Below the pieces are notes generated by a model that worked only from the letters and a program-made list of their open reading frames with translations, was not told the DNA's origin and searched no databases. A DNA stretch of 42,530 nucleotides from CBDVBE01 sp964543525 (GTDB lineage Bacteria > Fibrobacterota > Chitinivibrionia > Chitinivibrionales > JANQEN01): NCBI GenBank assembly GCA_964543525.1, contig CAZIYW010000037.1:1-42530 (forward strand). Direction: 5' to 3'. A program made the position numbers and the translations under genes. Below are positions 33,475 to 42,530 of the stretch, in pieces (positions within the stretch are counted from its first letter, which is position 1; every line of letters begins with the position of its first letter).

Positions 33475-34620
33475 CGAGGGAATACTCCCTAAACGCAGCA
33501 TCGCAAAAAGACTGGTATCCGCGGTATCACAGGCCGAAACAATACAGCGGTAATAGGTACCGTCATCACCTTCAGCCGTGGTAAACGTACAGGTCGCGTC
33601 ATTGGCTCCGGGAATATCGGTTATAACCGCATCCTTCATCCTCTGCCACTGATATGTCAAAGGTTTTCCTGTGGCCGTTACCGAAAATGAGGCGTCCTGT
33701 CCCTTTAGAACCGTATCTGGCTCAGGATTCGCGGTTATAACCGGGAGTTCACCAACAGTCAATTCAATATCAACGGATGTATCGGCATACGTAACCGAAC
33801 CAATAACATTCCATACACGAACGCGGTAAACTCCTTCATCGCCTGCAGCGACCGGATTTATAGTAAAAGTATCAACATTTCCTCCCACCGGATCCCATGA
33901 TGCACCGTTCTGCTTCTCCCATTGATATGAAGGCGCAGGGGTGCCGTCCGCAGCCACGCTGAAAATCACGGAATCACCGTCAAGAATCTCGCGCGGCGTT
34001 ACAGGCTCAGTAGTTATTTCCGCAGGAATGCTTGTGCTTACTTTGAAATAGTTGGCGGTTGAACCATCATCCTGGTAATTTTCAGCGTTCTGCTCAATAC
34101 GTACCTCATTTTCACCTATCATCACAACTATGTAATAATCGCCGTCAGGGACTGATGACGGGACATTTATCGTCACCGTTTCCGTACCCGAAAAAATGCC
34201 GGAACCGAATCCGGTGCCAAACTCTACATCTACAACGTTATACCCGTTATCGGAACCGTGAGCCCCGTTGGAGTAAGCACAACTTTCCCCGCTTCCACCG
34301 GCATCAGTGAGCCAGTAATCACTTGATCCGGAGCCGGCGCTGAAATGATGATAAGCGTTTGTTGAAAGGCAAATAGCATAATATGCGAAGTTCCATTGAC
34401 TCGTTTTCACCCACTCGAACGTAACGGTAACATCCGTCCCTTTCGGTAAATAATCACCGTTATTAGAACCTGCGGAACAGGTAACACTGACAATACTCGC
34501 CTGGCCCGGCACTGTAAAAAGATAACCGGAAAATAACAGAATTATAAGGAAGTTATAACAGCGTTGCAATAAAGGTACATTAGACTTTACTTTATCTCCA
34601 CCGACAAAAGGGACAAACAT
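29386..34620 (-). CDS. Giant exported protein B: Ig-like domains plus shared C-terminal block and sorting-type tail
   Basis: I chose the ATG at 34620 (1744 residues) because GGAG lies 5-6 bases upstream; a TTG at 34635 would add five residues. A signal peptide covers about residues 15-42 (LIILLFSGYLFTVPGQAS). A beta domain with many Gly, Ser and Tyr follows (45-195), then four Ig-like domains (about 200-290, 293-378, 383-470, 475-560), each with the YQW ... DxGxYYxxxxN pattern. From about residue 383 to the end the sequence is homologous to the neighbouring giant. The block includes PWADSVWVIYKT, DSCYWFSYSVLWH, an FN3-like pair, KDWTDITLPFQFSVMLRDIL and a tail NVYPNPFNNRIMIHY ... LPAGVYLLRM ending KRLTCIK, resembling a type IX secretion sorting domain. 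No enzyme motif is seen; an adhesin or surface scaffold is likely. Confidence 0.85.
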   Translation of the reverse strand: MFVPFVGGDKVKSNVPLLQRCYNFLIILLFSGYLFTVPGQASIVSVTCSAGSNNGDYLPKGTDVTVTFEWVKTSQWNFAYYAICLSTNAYHHFSAGSGSSDYWLTDAGGSGESCAYSNGAHGSDNGYNVVDVEFGTGFGSGIFSGTETVTINVPSSVPDGDYYIVVMIGENEVRIEQNAENYQDDGSTANYFKVSTSIPAEITTEPVTPREILDGDSVIFSVAADGTPAPSYQWEKQNGASWDPVGGNVDTFTINPVAAGDEGVYRVRVWNVIGSVTYADTSVDIELTVGELPVITANPEPDTVLKGQDASFSVTATGKPLTYQWQRMKDAVITDIPGANDATCTFTTAEGDDGTYYRCIVSACDTADTSLFAMLRLGSIPSMPDQFPPDTVLRAGMGLTLSGSATGLPSPSYEWFYIHPPSSTPVSKGTGATLSMTDLDKGDSGIYYFAATNKFGSTSSDSIFVHVCTPVSIINDLPTVYTVIDGGEAKFSITVSGDGTFAYQWYENSTAMNGENTNALSINPVDSAIHDGNTYFCETWNTVAGKVVGIDTSNVCTIQISKYYNPFKVSVQRVSDVIIDQVMVKLWSDVDISNFPSTQSLLPWADSVWVIYKTLGYPPDLQNAVAAMFSTEEIKKANDTLVRNIDVTPLKPGGTEPFFHDSCYWFSYSVLWHDPGNPDTLLTPYATANKVFMIDTLAPQNPLVVHGEYVMKTDTIKAVIDSITKLDSSEHELVIVQCSKFPEFSPLMFTDTLSVSTLLAGGDKYTLILIDSADVFPLKTPSGLDTVFCKWYIIGGNGAIGIEEDTSFTIGWERPVYTGTLTADSTFYGGQLFCGWNSVPADIDSIKLWWDTDTIPLYFEFSIPASQSKTLAPNVTKDTLKSLDNDKLYCVALQVKKDDMWSMVTAESRAWAKTAVGDTSKVPNIIRIDSAWFDSIKNNIVVSWHIDTLDAPGGRTYEAGYVVGFDSAAVVDTGQTVESWAAVTSKINQTKIPLYPDIVFDTTYTVGLWLRGVSDPLGPGKSSAPTDSSISCVRTPKFSWQEVTLFTDTADTVYVANHSIFFIKNTVFTIVDTLWAFTPDSLPVGFVDVGCIGFKFNNEQLQIPPILLGMKYDSLPDGVSESDLGLYKYENGKFYVMHGFTVHDSAVWATMYSEDLTGAFLVLADTLSPAIIVHSDTYNDTVIPGAPIPTRFTIRDNVANVAWQFAYGPGNDAYKYFTYDTLETPVDTTLKGIILDKESVINESFGVRALIVADDGVHLDTVNVSRCVYTEKEEVVSVVAREWIPLRTTRGLEQKELGKIFNNSIETTDSWTYNTTQHRLYRWYDYYNNGHNDWLEYSDDVKDAFSFAPGRLIWLKSAEGHTVKFGAGVTTTLKEPFEIVLKGKDWTDITLPFQFSVMLRDILETTGLQASDSLFIYQWQKEGSVYVGDNLYNPKFDSVSDVTDTIISKQKYDGYTIYNNSSNPITLRIPPICLPLSQYSTPVRKEVTPDQKRWSIQFRWAVVRENDETVYHRVRCGYAEKEGRAEYGSLPPSMSKIRVGVLDNSRGTVKGWALEHSMDKKGGVSFTIALNNNSKKDVAVAYYLAHDTPLPEEYNAGVFNPAENAYEECTDGKTSVLTIAAGNSEERVLVVGTEEYFNHMLAALLPMKLLNVYPNPFNNRIMIHYRLPIGMREMRFTLYNLQGRKLWDYIEKKNMAPGEHIFHYNGNAGDGNRLPAGVYLLRMTAKNAAGKVAYGGFKRLTCIK

Positions 34621-35146
34621 ACATTCTCCATTCAATCATCAACTATCATGGAAAAGTCAGTATATTCCCCCCAGATGAATTTCCTGACTTGTAATACTCT
34701 TTTGCATTAAGACCTGTTTTTATATATGTCGCCGTTTTGGCACTACAGGTTTATTTACATATATATTGCATTCAATATGGATAGTGTCCATACCCGTTAT
34801 TTTCAGTATCTAATTATATTAATAAAATAGCCTTTCGACCACCATTTATCTTATTTTCACCACATATTCAGTTTTCCGTTGAAAGCAGGCATAGTATTAT
34901 TCTGTGTACCGTTGTACCACGGAGGGTGACTTATTAAGGTATTGATTTTATTACATTATTGCTTCTCTCAAAGCCCCCTGCTCCCGGAGAGGCATAACAC
35001 GCACGCTTTACCTTCAGGAGCGCACCGTAAAAGCGGCATAACGTATTAACAAGAACTGAATAAAAAAAGGAGGATCACGAAGACCCCCCAGATCTTTTCC
35101 AAAGTTATTAAAAAACCGTTGATAATAATAATATATTATTTGCGCA
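34621..35146. other. Intergenic region between the two giant genes
   Basis: These 526 bases are AT-rich between 34690 and 34870 and probably hold a promoter for giant B. A weak hairpin (GCTTCTCT ... GGAGAGGC, about 34961-34993) and a G/C-rich stretch AGGAGGATCACGAAGACCCC near 35068-35090 are visible; neither is a clean terminator. No small gene was recognised. Confidence 0.45.
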
Positions 35147-38100
35147 CTATTTAATGCAGGTTAACCGCTTTTTGCCCCCATAGAGAATCTTTCCGGCTTT
35201 ATTCTTTGCAGTCATTCGCATGATATATACCCCGGCTGGCAACCCCCTTCTGTTAAGCCCGGTTTTAGCGTCAAAGAAGAATGTATGGTAACCCGGCGTC
35301 ACCATTCTCCGTTCTATCCCCTTCCACAACTGCTGCCCGCGAAGGTTGTACAGCGTAAAGTGCACCTCGGTAATACCCAGTGGTATACGGTACTGTATCT
35401 TAATACGCCCGTTAAACGGATTGGGAAATGCCTTGACAAACTTTAGCGGCAGGTAACCCTTTATCAGCGATTTCATGTAATCCTCAGTGCCGATTACAAT
35501 AATCCGGCTTGTACTGCTTTCTGGATTAACCGCTATCCTTGCACTGTTTTCAGAAGTGTATAATTCATATTTCCGTGTCCCGGGATCAAATATCTTTGCA
35601 GTATACTCCTCCGGCACAGCCTCAAGATTGTCAAGAAAATACTCAATCTGCACTTCCTTTTCACCGGTATTGGAGAAACAGACATCAAAGGCAATACCGC
35701 CGGCTTTCAGGCTCGGCTGCAACGCCCAGCCACTCAGCCTGTTTCCTGCGGTATCAAGTATACCCACCTGAACCTTGCTCATTCCCGGGGGCATAAACCC
35801 GAACAGACGCTCTTCCGATTTACTTTTACGATAGCCGCAGCGGATTCGCCTGAAAAATCCATCCTTGCCGGTATCGAGGTTCCTCCACATGAAATGAACC
35901 TGCCACGCATGCTCAGAATGGGTACTCGACGGCCTCTTTATACCGGCATACTCTGATAAAGGCAAAGATACTGGCGGTATCTTAAGTTTCGTTATACCTG
36001 AACTGTGGTTGTAAATGGTATAGGCATCATTCTTTACCCCGACCTGCATGGTATCAGTCACCTGGGTAATAGTATCCATACTCGCTATATATATTTCCAG
36101 CGCCTCATAAACCGAACCGGATTTCTTCCAGTGGTATACCTCAAGAGAATCCATGAGCACCGGATTCTCTTCAAGAATATCGCGAAGCATAATCGGAAAT
36201 TTATACGGCATGCATATATCAGTCCAGTCCTTCGGTTTCAATTCGATTTCATAGGGTTCCCTCAGAGAGGTAGTTATACCTCCAGTCATTGAAACAGTCT
36301 GCGTTGCAGCAGTTTTGCACCAGATTAACCTGCCAGGAACCAGGGTAAAATTATCTTTCAGTGAATCCTGATACTCCATCCATGTGTTTATGGAGCTGTC
36401 ACTGTACCAGCGGTATAAACGATACTTGCGTGTATCATAGACCCATGATCCGTTGCCGACGCTTGACTGAGCAAGCAACTGTTCTATTGAAGGGTCGTCA
36501 AGGTAAGCAGTGGCACGCAAAGGTTCCCATTGATTTGCCGGAAGCTCGATTGTATCCACAACTGTACTTCGTACAAACCGGGACACATTGTTGGTATCGC
36601 GGTGGACGCCGTCGTTCAGAGTAATAAGCGCCCGTACTCCGTACAACTCGCTTATAATATCCGCGCTGTCTTTGATAAACGCACGCAACGTATCAAACAT
36701 TGCGTTTAAGGTATCACCCTCTCTGTGAATATACCCCATATTGCCGGGACCACATCCGAATTGCCAGATAACGTTGGCAATATTATCCCTTACCGAGAAT
36801 TGGACCGGTATGTCAGCCCCGGGAGAAATAGTGCCGGTGTTCTCCCCAAGCTCGGAAAATACCGGATACAAAGTATCCGCCAGTATCAGAAAGGGATGTG
36901 CCAGATCAATATTGGTGACAGTGTCCCATACCATACTATCGGTAATCTGAAAACCGTGCATGACATGAAAATTCCCGTTGATGTACTGATAAAGACCAAG
37001 ATCGCCGGTGTTAACACCCGCGGGTAGGGAGTCATATTTCAGCCCGAGAATAAAAGGCGGCACATCGGGATTTACCACGTTGAATTTGAAAAATATTCCT
37101 CCGACATCAACAAAACCTTCCGGTAAGGCGCCTGGATTAAAGGCTGTAATGATATCCTCCAGCATGAAAGGCACTATCTTTTTAAGAAATATCATTTTAT
37201 TCGCCGCCCAGACGGTATCAACGTCAACTGGGAATATGGTTATTTTCTCCCAGGTAAATGACGGCGTTTTCTGCCATACGAAACTTGAATCCGCAGGTGG
37301 CGATTTCCTGCCGGCGCCAAGTACCGTACTGTATCCGCGGAGCCATAACCCTGCAGCATACGTGGTATCAAACACTATCCCGGGAGACAACCTGATTTTT
37401 GTTTCATTCACCTTCCGCGTTACATCTATCCACTCCTTCACGGTCACAGCGGTATCATACACCTCCGCAGAATCGAGTGAACAGATATAACCGTACTGGT
37501 AGGTTCGATCACCGGGCGCTTTAAGGGTGTCAATATGCCACTGTACAACAATTGCATTGCTGGAGTCTTCAAACCAGCTTGAATCCACGGAAATAATATT
37601 AGGCACTATTGAGGTATCGCCTAGCGCTGTTTTTGCCCAGGCACGCGACTTTTCCGTCACCCGCGACCACATTTCATCACGAAATATCTGCAGCCCAAGA
37701 CAGTAACGCTTGTCGTTATCAAGTCCTTTTACTGTATCTGTTGTCAATGAAGTGTTCAGAAGCTTTGACTGCGACATCGGAATGGTAAAGGCATAATCGA
37801 GCGGTATGGTGTCACTGTCCCACCAGACACGGATACTGTCGGCCGGCTCCGTTGGTGTATCCCATTTAATATGAATCTCACCGCCGAATTTGGTACTGTC
37901 TGCATACAGGGTGCCCGGGTACACGGGCCGCGGCCACCCTATAGTAAAGGTGGTGTCCGAAAGCTTTCCCTCTGCCGTATTGGTCCCGATTATCCTCCAC
38001 CGGCAGTAGACCGTATCCAGTTCAATAGGCAGAACACCGATACTGTCAAGAATCAGGGTCGTACTGTCCCCCACGGCAAGCAGCGCCGGCGCCGCGATCG

Positions 38101-39211
38101 CCGTATCAAACATAAGAGGATTAAATCCGGGAAACTTACTGCACTGGAGTATCACCAGACTGTCTTTAACCGTATCGAGTTTTCCAATGCTGTCAATATG
38201 CAGCAGGGCAGTATCGGATCTATCCACGTACCGACCGTATACGATCAGGGGATTTGAGGGTGCGACCGTATCCACCATAAATACCTTGCCTGCCGGTGCA
38301 AAGGGCTCAAGGAGCGTATCTCTACCGATAGCCGGCCGGTGCCAGAGTACCGAATAGTTGAACCAGTAACAGGAATCATGCGGCGGTGTCAGTTGTTCCA
38401 CCGTAAGTATCTTTTCCAGACTGTCCGGAGCGGCGTTCTTCACCTCCTGCGTGGAGATCATTGCCACAGAAGCACCGTTAACCCCGGTAGCATATCCGTT
38501 TGTCTTGTACAACACCCACACGGAATCAGCCCATGGAGCAATATTCTGAGTTGAAGGGAACCCGGAGATGTCAACCTCGCTCCATACTTTCACCCTCACC
38601 CGGGTATTATTCCCGGCCCCCATACTCTCCGCCTTGACCTTGAACGGATTGTAGAAGTGTCCTACCACCATCTGACAGGCAGTGCTGGTGACATCCCCCA
38701 GGAGCTGTCCGTTGTATGTGTTCCACACTTCACAGTGATACACTTTCCCGTGATGTGCGGCCGAATCAACCGGATCAAATGTCAGTTTACTGCCGGTTTC
38801 CCCCTGCATGATCGAGCCGTCCTCATACCACTGATAAAACATTAACCCATCACCGATTGCCCCTACGCTTAATACCGCCGTTCCGCCGTCGACCGCCGGA
38901 TACTGAATCGGCAGGTCAAGCGTGATTACCGCAGGCCGCAAAACATGCACCATGATGGTATCGCTTATGTCTGTTCCCGCGACATTTGACACCGTGAAAT
39001 AGTAGTATGCGCTGTCGGCCTTGGTTAATGTGTCTATTGTCAAGGTCGCGCCGATACCAGCGGTATCGGGCGATGTTGAATCCGGGTGCAGACGGTACCA
39101 GGTAAATGTTGGTACCGGCTCTCCCGTGGCAGCGCCCGACAAGGTAAGGATACTGTCAATAGTCACAATTGCCGATGCCGGCAGCGATGATGTTATAACC
39201 GGCGGCACATG
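35147..39211 (-). repeat. Shared C-terminal block, copy in giant A
   Basis: This stretch encodes about 1354 residues homologous to the end of giant B (29386-33474). Order in both: two Ig-like domains, a YNPFKV segment, PWADSVWV, an FN3-like pair, a domain with GxFxVMHGF and FLxLADTL, an RDNxANVxWQF segment, a RLYRWY ... GRLIWxK segment, RRxRCGY, PPGMSKVxVGxLD and the sorting-type tail. Confidence 0.85.
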
Positions 39212-42200
39212 CTGATTTATAACAGTAACGTTTATATCCTTTTCATAAAAACCGGAACTCAAATCCGTGGCGCGCACCTTTATGGAAAGTGTAGGGGTTG
39301 ATTCGTAATCAAGTGTTGCCGCGGTAAATAACGAGTCACCGCTGATTGAAAAACTGTCGTTATGCACACCTCCCGCAGCAAGTGTAAAGGTATGAGCGTC
39401 ACCGGTGTCCTGGTCAACAGCGGTAAAGGTGCCAACAAACCTGCCCGGTGCAAGGTTTTCACTGACTGTATCCGGCGCGAGTGTTATATCCGTGGGATTG
39501 TCATTCACATTATTCACCGTTATGGTAAAAGCCTCAGAGTAGGACTGGGCAGGCGTGCCCTCATCAGTGGTTTGTACCCGTATACTCAGGCGGTTCAATG
39601 TCTCATAATCAAAAACAGCGGCAGTCTGAAGATAATTTCCAGTAATGACGAACAGACTGTTGTGTGTATCGCCGGCGCCTGCGACAAGGGCATAGCTGTG
39701 CCCCTGGGAAACATCAGGGTCCTCGGTGGAAAAAGTACCTACAACAGCACCGGAATCAAGATTCTCATCTACGGTCAACGCGGATAATGTAATATCTTTC
39801 GGCGCATCGTTTTCATCGACTATTGTTATAGTAAACTGTTTTTGAAAAGTGCCGCCGTTCTGGTCGTCAGTCTGAATGGTGATATTATAGTTTGCCTGGG
39901 TCTCGTAATCGAAAACCTGGGCTGTACGCAAAGAATCTCCCGAGATACTGAAGCTGGAAGTTGCACCGCCGACAAGGGTATATATATGGGCCTGGCCGTT
40001 ATCTTCATCCTCCGTTTGAAGTGTTCCTACAAGCGTACCTGCGGCGGCATTCTCTGAGACATTAGTACTTGACAGTGTAATATTTGTCGGCGCTTCGTTC
40101 AGGTTGTTTACCGTTATAGTGAATGCCTTTTGAAATGACAGAGGGGCCGGCAATCCATCATCTGTTGTCTCCACCCGAATACTGTAGCTGCTCTGCTTCT
40201 CATAATTCACCTCTGTATTGGTCAGGAGGTTTGATCCGGAAATGTTAAATTTTCCGTTATCCGTATCACCATCTCCTGAAACAAGGCTGTAGGTGAAACT
40301 CTGTCCTGTATTCGGATCCGTAGTGGTAAACCCGCCAACTGTAGTGCCAATCGCCACATTCTCATCTATACTTGCCGCTGAAAGCGTAATATCGGTGGGC
40401 GCCTCATTGGAATCATGCACCGTTATGGTAAATGTCTGCGGAGGACTCTGGTCAACACCACCGTTTGCAGTACCTCCGTCATCTTTAAGGTAGATTGTAC
40501 AGTTTGCCACACCGTAAGTGTCTGTTGCCGACTCATAGGTTAACGTTCCTGTTGAGCTCACTGCAGGCTGGGTGGCAAATAAATCGTTATTATCGTTGGA
40601 TACATAAAAGGTCAACGCCTGAGACTCATTCGAAGCGCCGGTACTAATATCGGTTGCCCAGTTNNNNNNNNNNNNNNNNNNNNNNNNNNNNNNNNNNNNN
40701 NNNNNNNNNNNNNNNNNNNNNNNNNNNNNNNNNNNNNNNNNNNNNNNNNNNNNNNNNNNNNNNAGGTCAACGCCTGAGACTCATTCGAAGCGCCGGTACT
40801 AATATCGGTTGCCCAGTTATTTACCGTCTGAGGGCCCTGGTTTTCCAGAATAACCTGATCATCGCCTTTGGTGAAGGATGGTTCGTCGTTGACCGGATCC
40901 ACGTTTATTGTCATAGTGTAAGTAGAAGTACTGACAAGTGATCCGTCAGATACTTTGAAAGTAAAGGTCGCATAGGGTGTACCATTTTCATCGGAGGATG
41001 AAGTAAAAACCAGTTTCGTAACATCAGGATAATCCTGGTTTGCTGTTACGGGACTACTGTTGTAGGTTAAATCACCATCTGTTTCAAGCGAAATAACCTC
41101 TATTCCTCCGAATGGATTATTCTCTATGTCACTGTAGGTAAAATTACCTGTTGAAAAGGTGTACCCAACATCCTCATCTGCTGTAACCGAGTCATCTCCG
41201 CCGGTAGGAGCATCGTTTACGGCGGTGACATTAATTGTCATCGTATAGGTTGAAGAACTGAGGAGTGAACCGTCAGAGACTTTAAAGGTAAAAGTCGCAT
41301 AGGGAGAACCATTCTCATTAGAAGAGGGAGAAAATACCAGTTTCGTAACATCAGGACAGTCCTGATTTGCTGTAACCGGGCTGCTGTTGTAACTTAAATC
41401 GCCGTCTGTCTCAAGTGATATAACACGTATTCCCCCAAACGGAGAACTTTCTATATCATTATAAGTAAAATCACCGGTTGTAAAGGTATAATCCACATCT
41501 TCATTCGTCGAGACAGAGCCGTTTCCACCTGTAGGGGCATCATTAACAGGGGTAACGTTTATGGTCATAGTATAATAATTGGTGCTGTAATCTTTACCGT
41601 CATATACCCAGTGAGTAAATGTTGCATAAGGAGAACCATTCTCATTTAAATGGGGTTTGAATACAAGCGATCCAATATTTGATACCACAGTGTTTACACT
41701 GACATTAGTTCCATTGTATTCCAGATTACCATCCGTCACAACAGATCGTATCTTTATTCCTGAAAATGAATCTCCATCAGTGTCATTAAAGGTAAAATCA
41801 CTGGACTGGAATGTCTTATTAACATCTTCAGAAGTCGTAACGGCATCATTATCTCCTGTAGGAGGATTATTTAGAGTATAATCAATAACTAACTCTGCAT
41901 CACTAATTATCCAATAGTAATCATAATACTCAATAGAACCACCAAGTATTAGGCCATTATTAGTCTTTGTCTCACTCGCCCATGCCTGCACAAGGGTATT
42001 TAATGAAGATGAGGTAATAGTATACCAGCCCGAGGCAGCATTGTAAGCTAAATCTTTAGTACCTAGAGAGCTATTCCAAGCCGATTGCGCATAGGTACTA
42101 TATGTAGCATTGGATACATAAGAGCCCTTGTTTTGCTCGAAAAGTGTACCTGTTTGGGTATTTTGATAACCTGCATCGTGAACACTACTTAGATAAAACC

Positions 42201-42468
42201 TAAAAGTAACACTGTTAATTGTGGCTCCTGTACCAACTAAATTAACAGGGCTTGTTAATGCATTATATAATAACAATTCATAGACATATTGACTATGACG
42301 TGCATAAGCACCTACATAAAATTGAGTTGAAGAACCGGAAGAAGTAGTATTTATATTTCGAAGGCCACGTTTTATTAATGTATAAGTAGTTTGAGCTCCT
42401 GCTGCATATCCAGTAAGAATAACCAGTAAAAATCCAACAAATAGAAACAATCGCTTTACAGGAAACAT
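35147..42468 (-). CDS. Giant exported protein A: DNRLRE-like, Ig-like and cadherin-like repeats plus shared C-terminal block; spans the 100-N gap
   Basis: When the identical 55-base ends at the gap are merged, one frame runs from the ATG at 42468 to the stop at 35147, about 2388 residues. The signal peptide is MFPVKRLFLFVGFLLVILTG ... AGAQ. Residues about 26-200 resemble a DNRLRE-type domain (TFRFYLSS, LVQAWASE, NNGLILGG, AELVIDYT). Three Ig-like repeats of 108-110 residues follow (201-527), then a further one across the junction (QTVNNWATDISTG), then four cadherin-like repeats (636-1034; NEAPTDITLSAASIDENV pattern). Residues 1035-2388 are the block shared with giant B, ending in a sorting-type tail (FPNPFNGRIKIQYRI ... 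LPAGVYIMRM ... KRLTCIK). A TTG at 42483 next to GGGGAGGGGG is an alternative start. An adhesin or surface scaffold is likely. Confidence 0.82.
39212..40408 (-). repeat. Four tandem cadherin-like repeats in giant A
   Basis: Four units of 103, 96, 102 and 98 residues each begin N-x-x-P-x-(D/N)-I-T-L and contain DEN or SEN near position 14-16, a central FDYE or NYEK and an FTITV end. The acidic positions are those that bind calcium between cadherin domains. Confidence 0.85.
40609..40663. repeat. Direct repeat flanking the 100-N gap (left copy)
   Basis: These 55 bases are identical to 40764-40818 on the other side of the gap. They encode, on the minus strand, NWATDISTGASNESQALT. The likeliest reason is that two overlapping contigs were placed end to end. 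Confidence 0.9.
40664..40763. other. Assembly gap of 100 N inside giant A
   Basis: Exactly 100 N, a usual placeholder for an unknown gap length. Identical 55-base flanks and an uninterrupted reading frame after merging suggest that no sequence is missing. A collapsed tandem repeat unit remains possible because the region is repetitive. Confidence 0.85.
40764..40818. repeat. Direct repeat flanking the 100-N gap (right copy)
   Basis: Right-hand copy of the 55 bases at 40609-40663, see there. It joins in frame to the Ig-like repeats on the N-terminal side of giant A. Confidence 0.9.
40888..41868 (-). repeat. Three tandem Ig-like repeats in giant A
   Basis: Units at 41868-41545, 41544-41218 and 41217-40888 (108, 109 and 110 residues) share the pattern PTG ... 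EDV ... TFxxxDFTYND ... DGxLxYN ... LVFxPxxNENGxPYATFTFxVxDG ... YTMTINV. Units 2 and 3 are still very close in DNA, which indicates a recent tandem duplication; unit 1 is more diverged. Confidence 0.9.
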
Positions 42469-42530
42469 AGGTTTACCCCACAAGTCCCCCTCCCCAAAAA
42501 ATATCTAACTACATTATATTATTAATTTTA

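Noticed and set aside
34961..34993. GCTTCTCT ... GGAGAGGC hairpin as a riboswitch or terminator between the giants
   Set aside because: Stem has wobble pairs, no U tract, and no known aptamer pattern.
40612..40615. A separate gene starting with TTG at 40615
   Set aside because: The TTG is the leucine codon of the SQALTF segment; the frame continues from the other side of the gap, and there is no ribosome binding site or signal peptide.
40654..40941. Plus-strand reading frame across the 100-N gap
   Set aside because: It is mostly N-coded and antisense to a well-supported giant gene.
29386..42483. Long plus-strand reading frames inside the giant genes
   Set aside because: They are antisense shadows of repetitive coding sequence without ribosome binding sites or family likeness.
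1..42530. CRISPR array, prophage, insertion sequence, rRNA or tRNA genes
   Set aside because: No regularly spaced short repeats, transposase or integrase motifs, or tRNA/rRNA sequences were seen on either strand.

Overview
The window is a piece of a bacterial chromosome, apparently a draft assembly because it carries two N runs (10 N and 100 N). No rRNA, tRNA, CRISPR array, phage gene or transposase is visible. Gene content points to a Gram-negative, probably anaerobic bacterium of the Fibrobacterota / FCB kind: two giant exported proteins end in a 'YPNPFN ... LPAGVY' type C-terminal domain like the type IX secretion sorting domain; there is a fused 2-hydroxyacyl-CoA dehydratase activase of a type common in anaerobes; and the glycine cleavage P-protein is split in two. 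The phylum is an inference and is not proven by the sequence.

Region 1-3.4 kb: the 3' part of an alpha/beta hydrolase cut by the window edge, a DJ-1/PfpI family protein, an unrecognised 422-residue protein and a small exported coiled-coil protein. Region 3.8-8.1 kb: a compact glycine-cleavage operon gcvT-gcvH-gcvPA-gcvPB with overlapping or nearly abutting genes; the L-protein and lipoate genes are not in the window. Region 8.4-14.1 kb: an exported SH3-like protein, a strong two-way terminator, a YfcE-type phosphodiesterase behind transketolase, two STAS (anti-anti-sigma-like) proteins and a YkgJ-type cysteine-cluster protein.

Region 14.1-24.7 kb: a 1446-residue fused activase with two ASKHA domains, a 575-residue unknown with a possible Cys/His catalytic pair, then a likely operon of SpmA-SpmB fusion, Nudix hydrolase and GlcD-like flavoprotein, closed by a third STAS protein. 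Region 24.9-28.1 kb, minus strand: an overlapping three-gene operon namZ-murU-amgK. It reads as a complete short route from MurNAc-terminated wall fragments to UDP-MurNAc, namely peptidoglycan recycling that bypasses de novo MurNAc synthesis. After it come ribosomal protein bS21 and a SpoU/TrmH methyltransferase.

Region 29.4-42.5 kb, minus strand: two giant exported proteins side by side. The upstream one looks broken by the 100-N gap, but the 55 bases on either side of the gap are identical and merging them gives one uninterrupted gene of about 2388 residues. Both giants share a C-terminal block of about 1350 residues (Ig-like, FN3-like, unnamed beta domains and a sorting-type tail ending in the same seven residues), while their N-terminal modules differ: DNRLRE-like, Ig-like and cadherin-like repeats in one, extra Ig-like domains in the other. 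This shared block on swapped fronts is the least described thing in the window.
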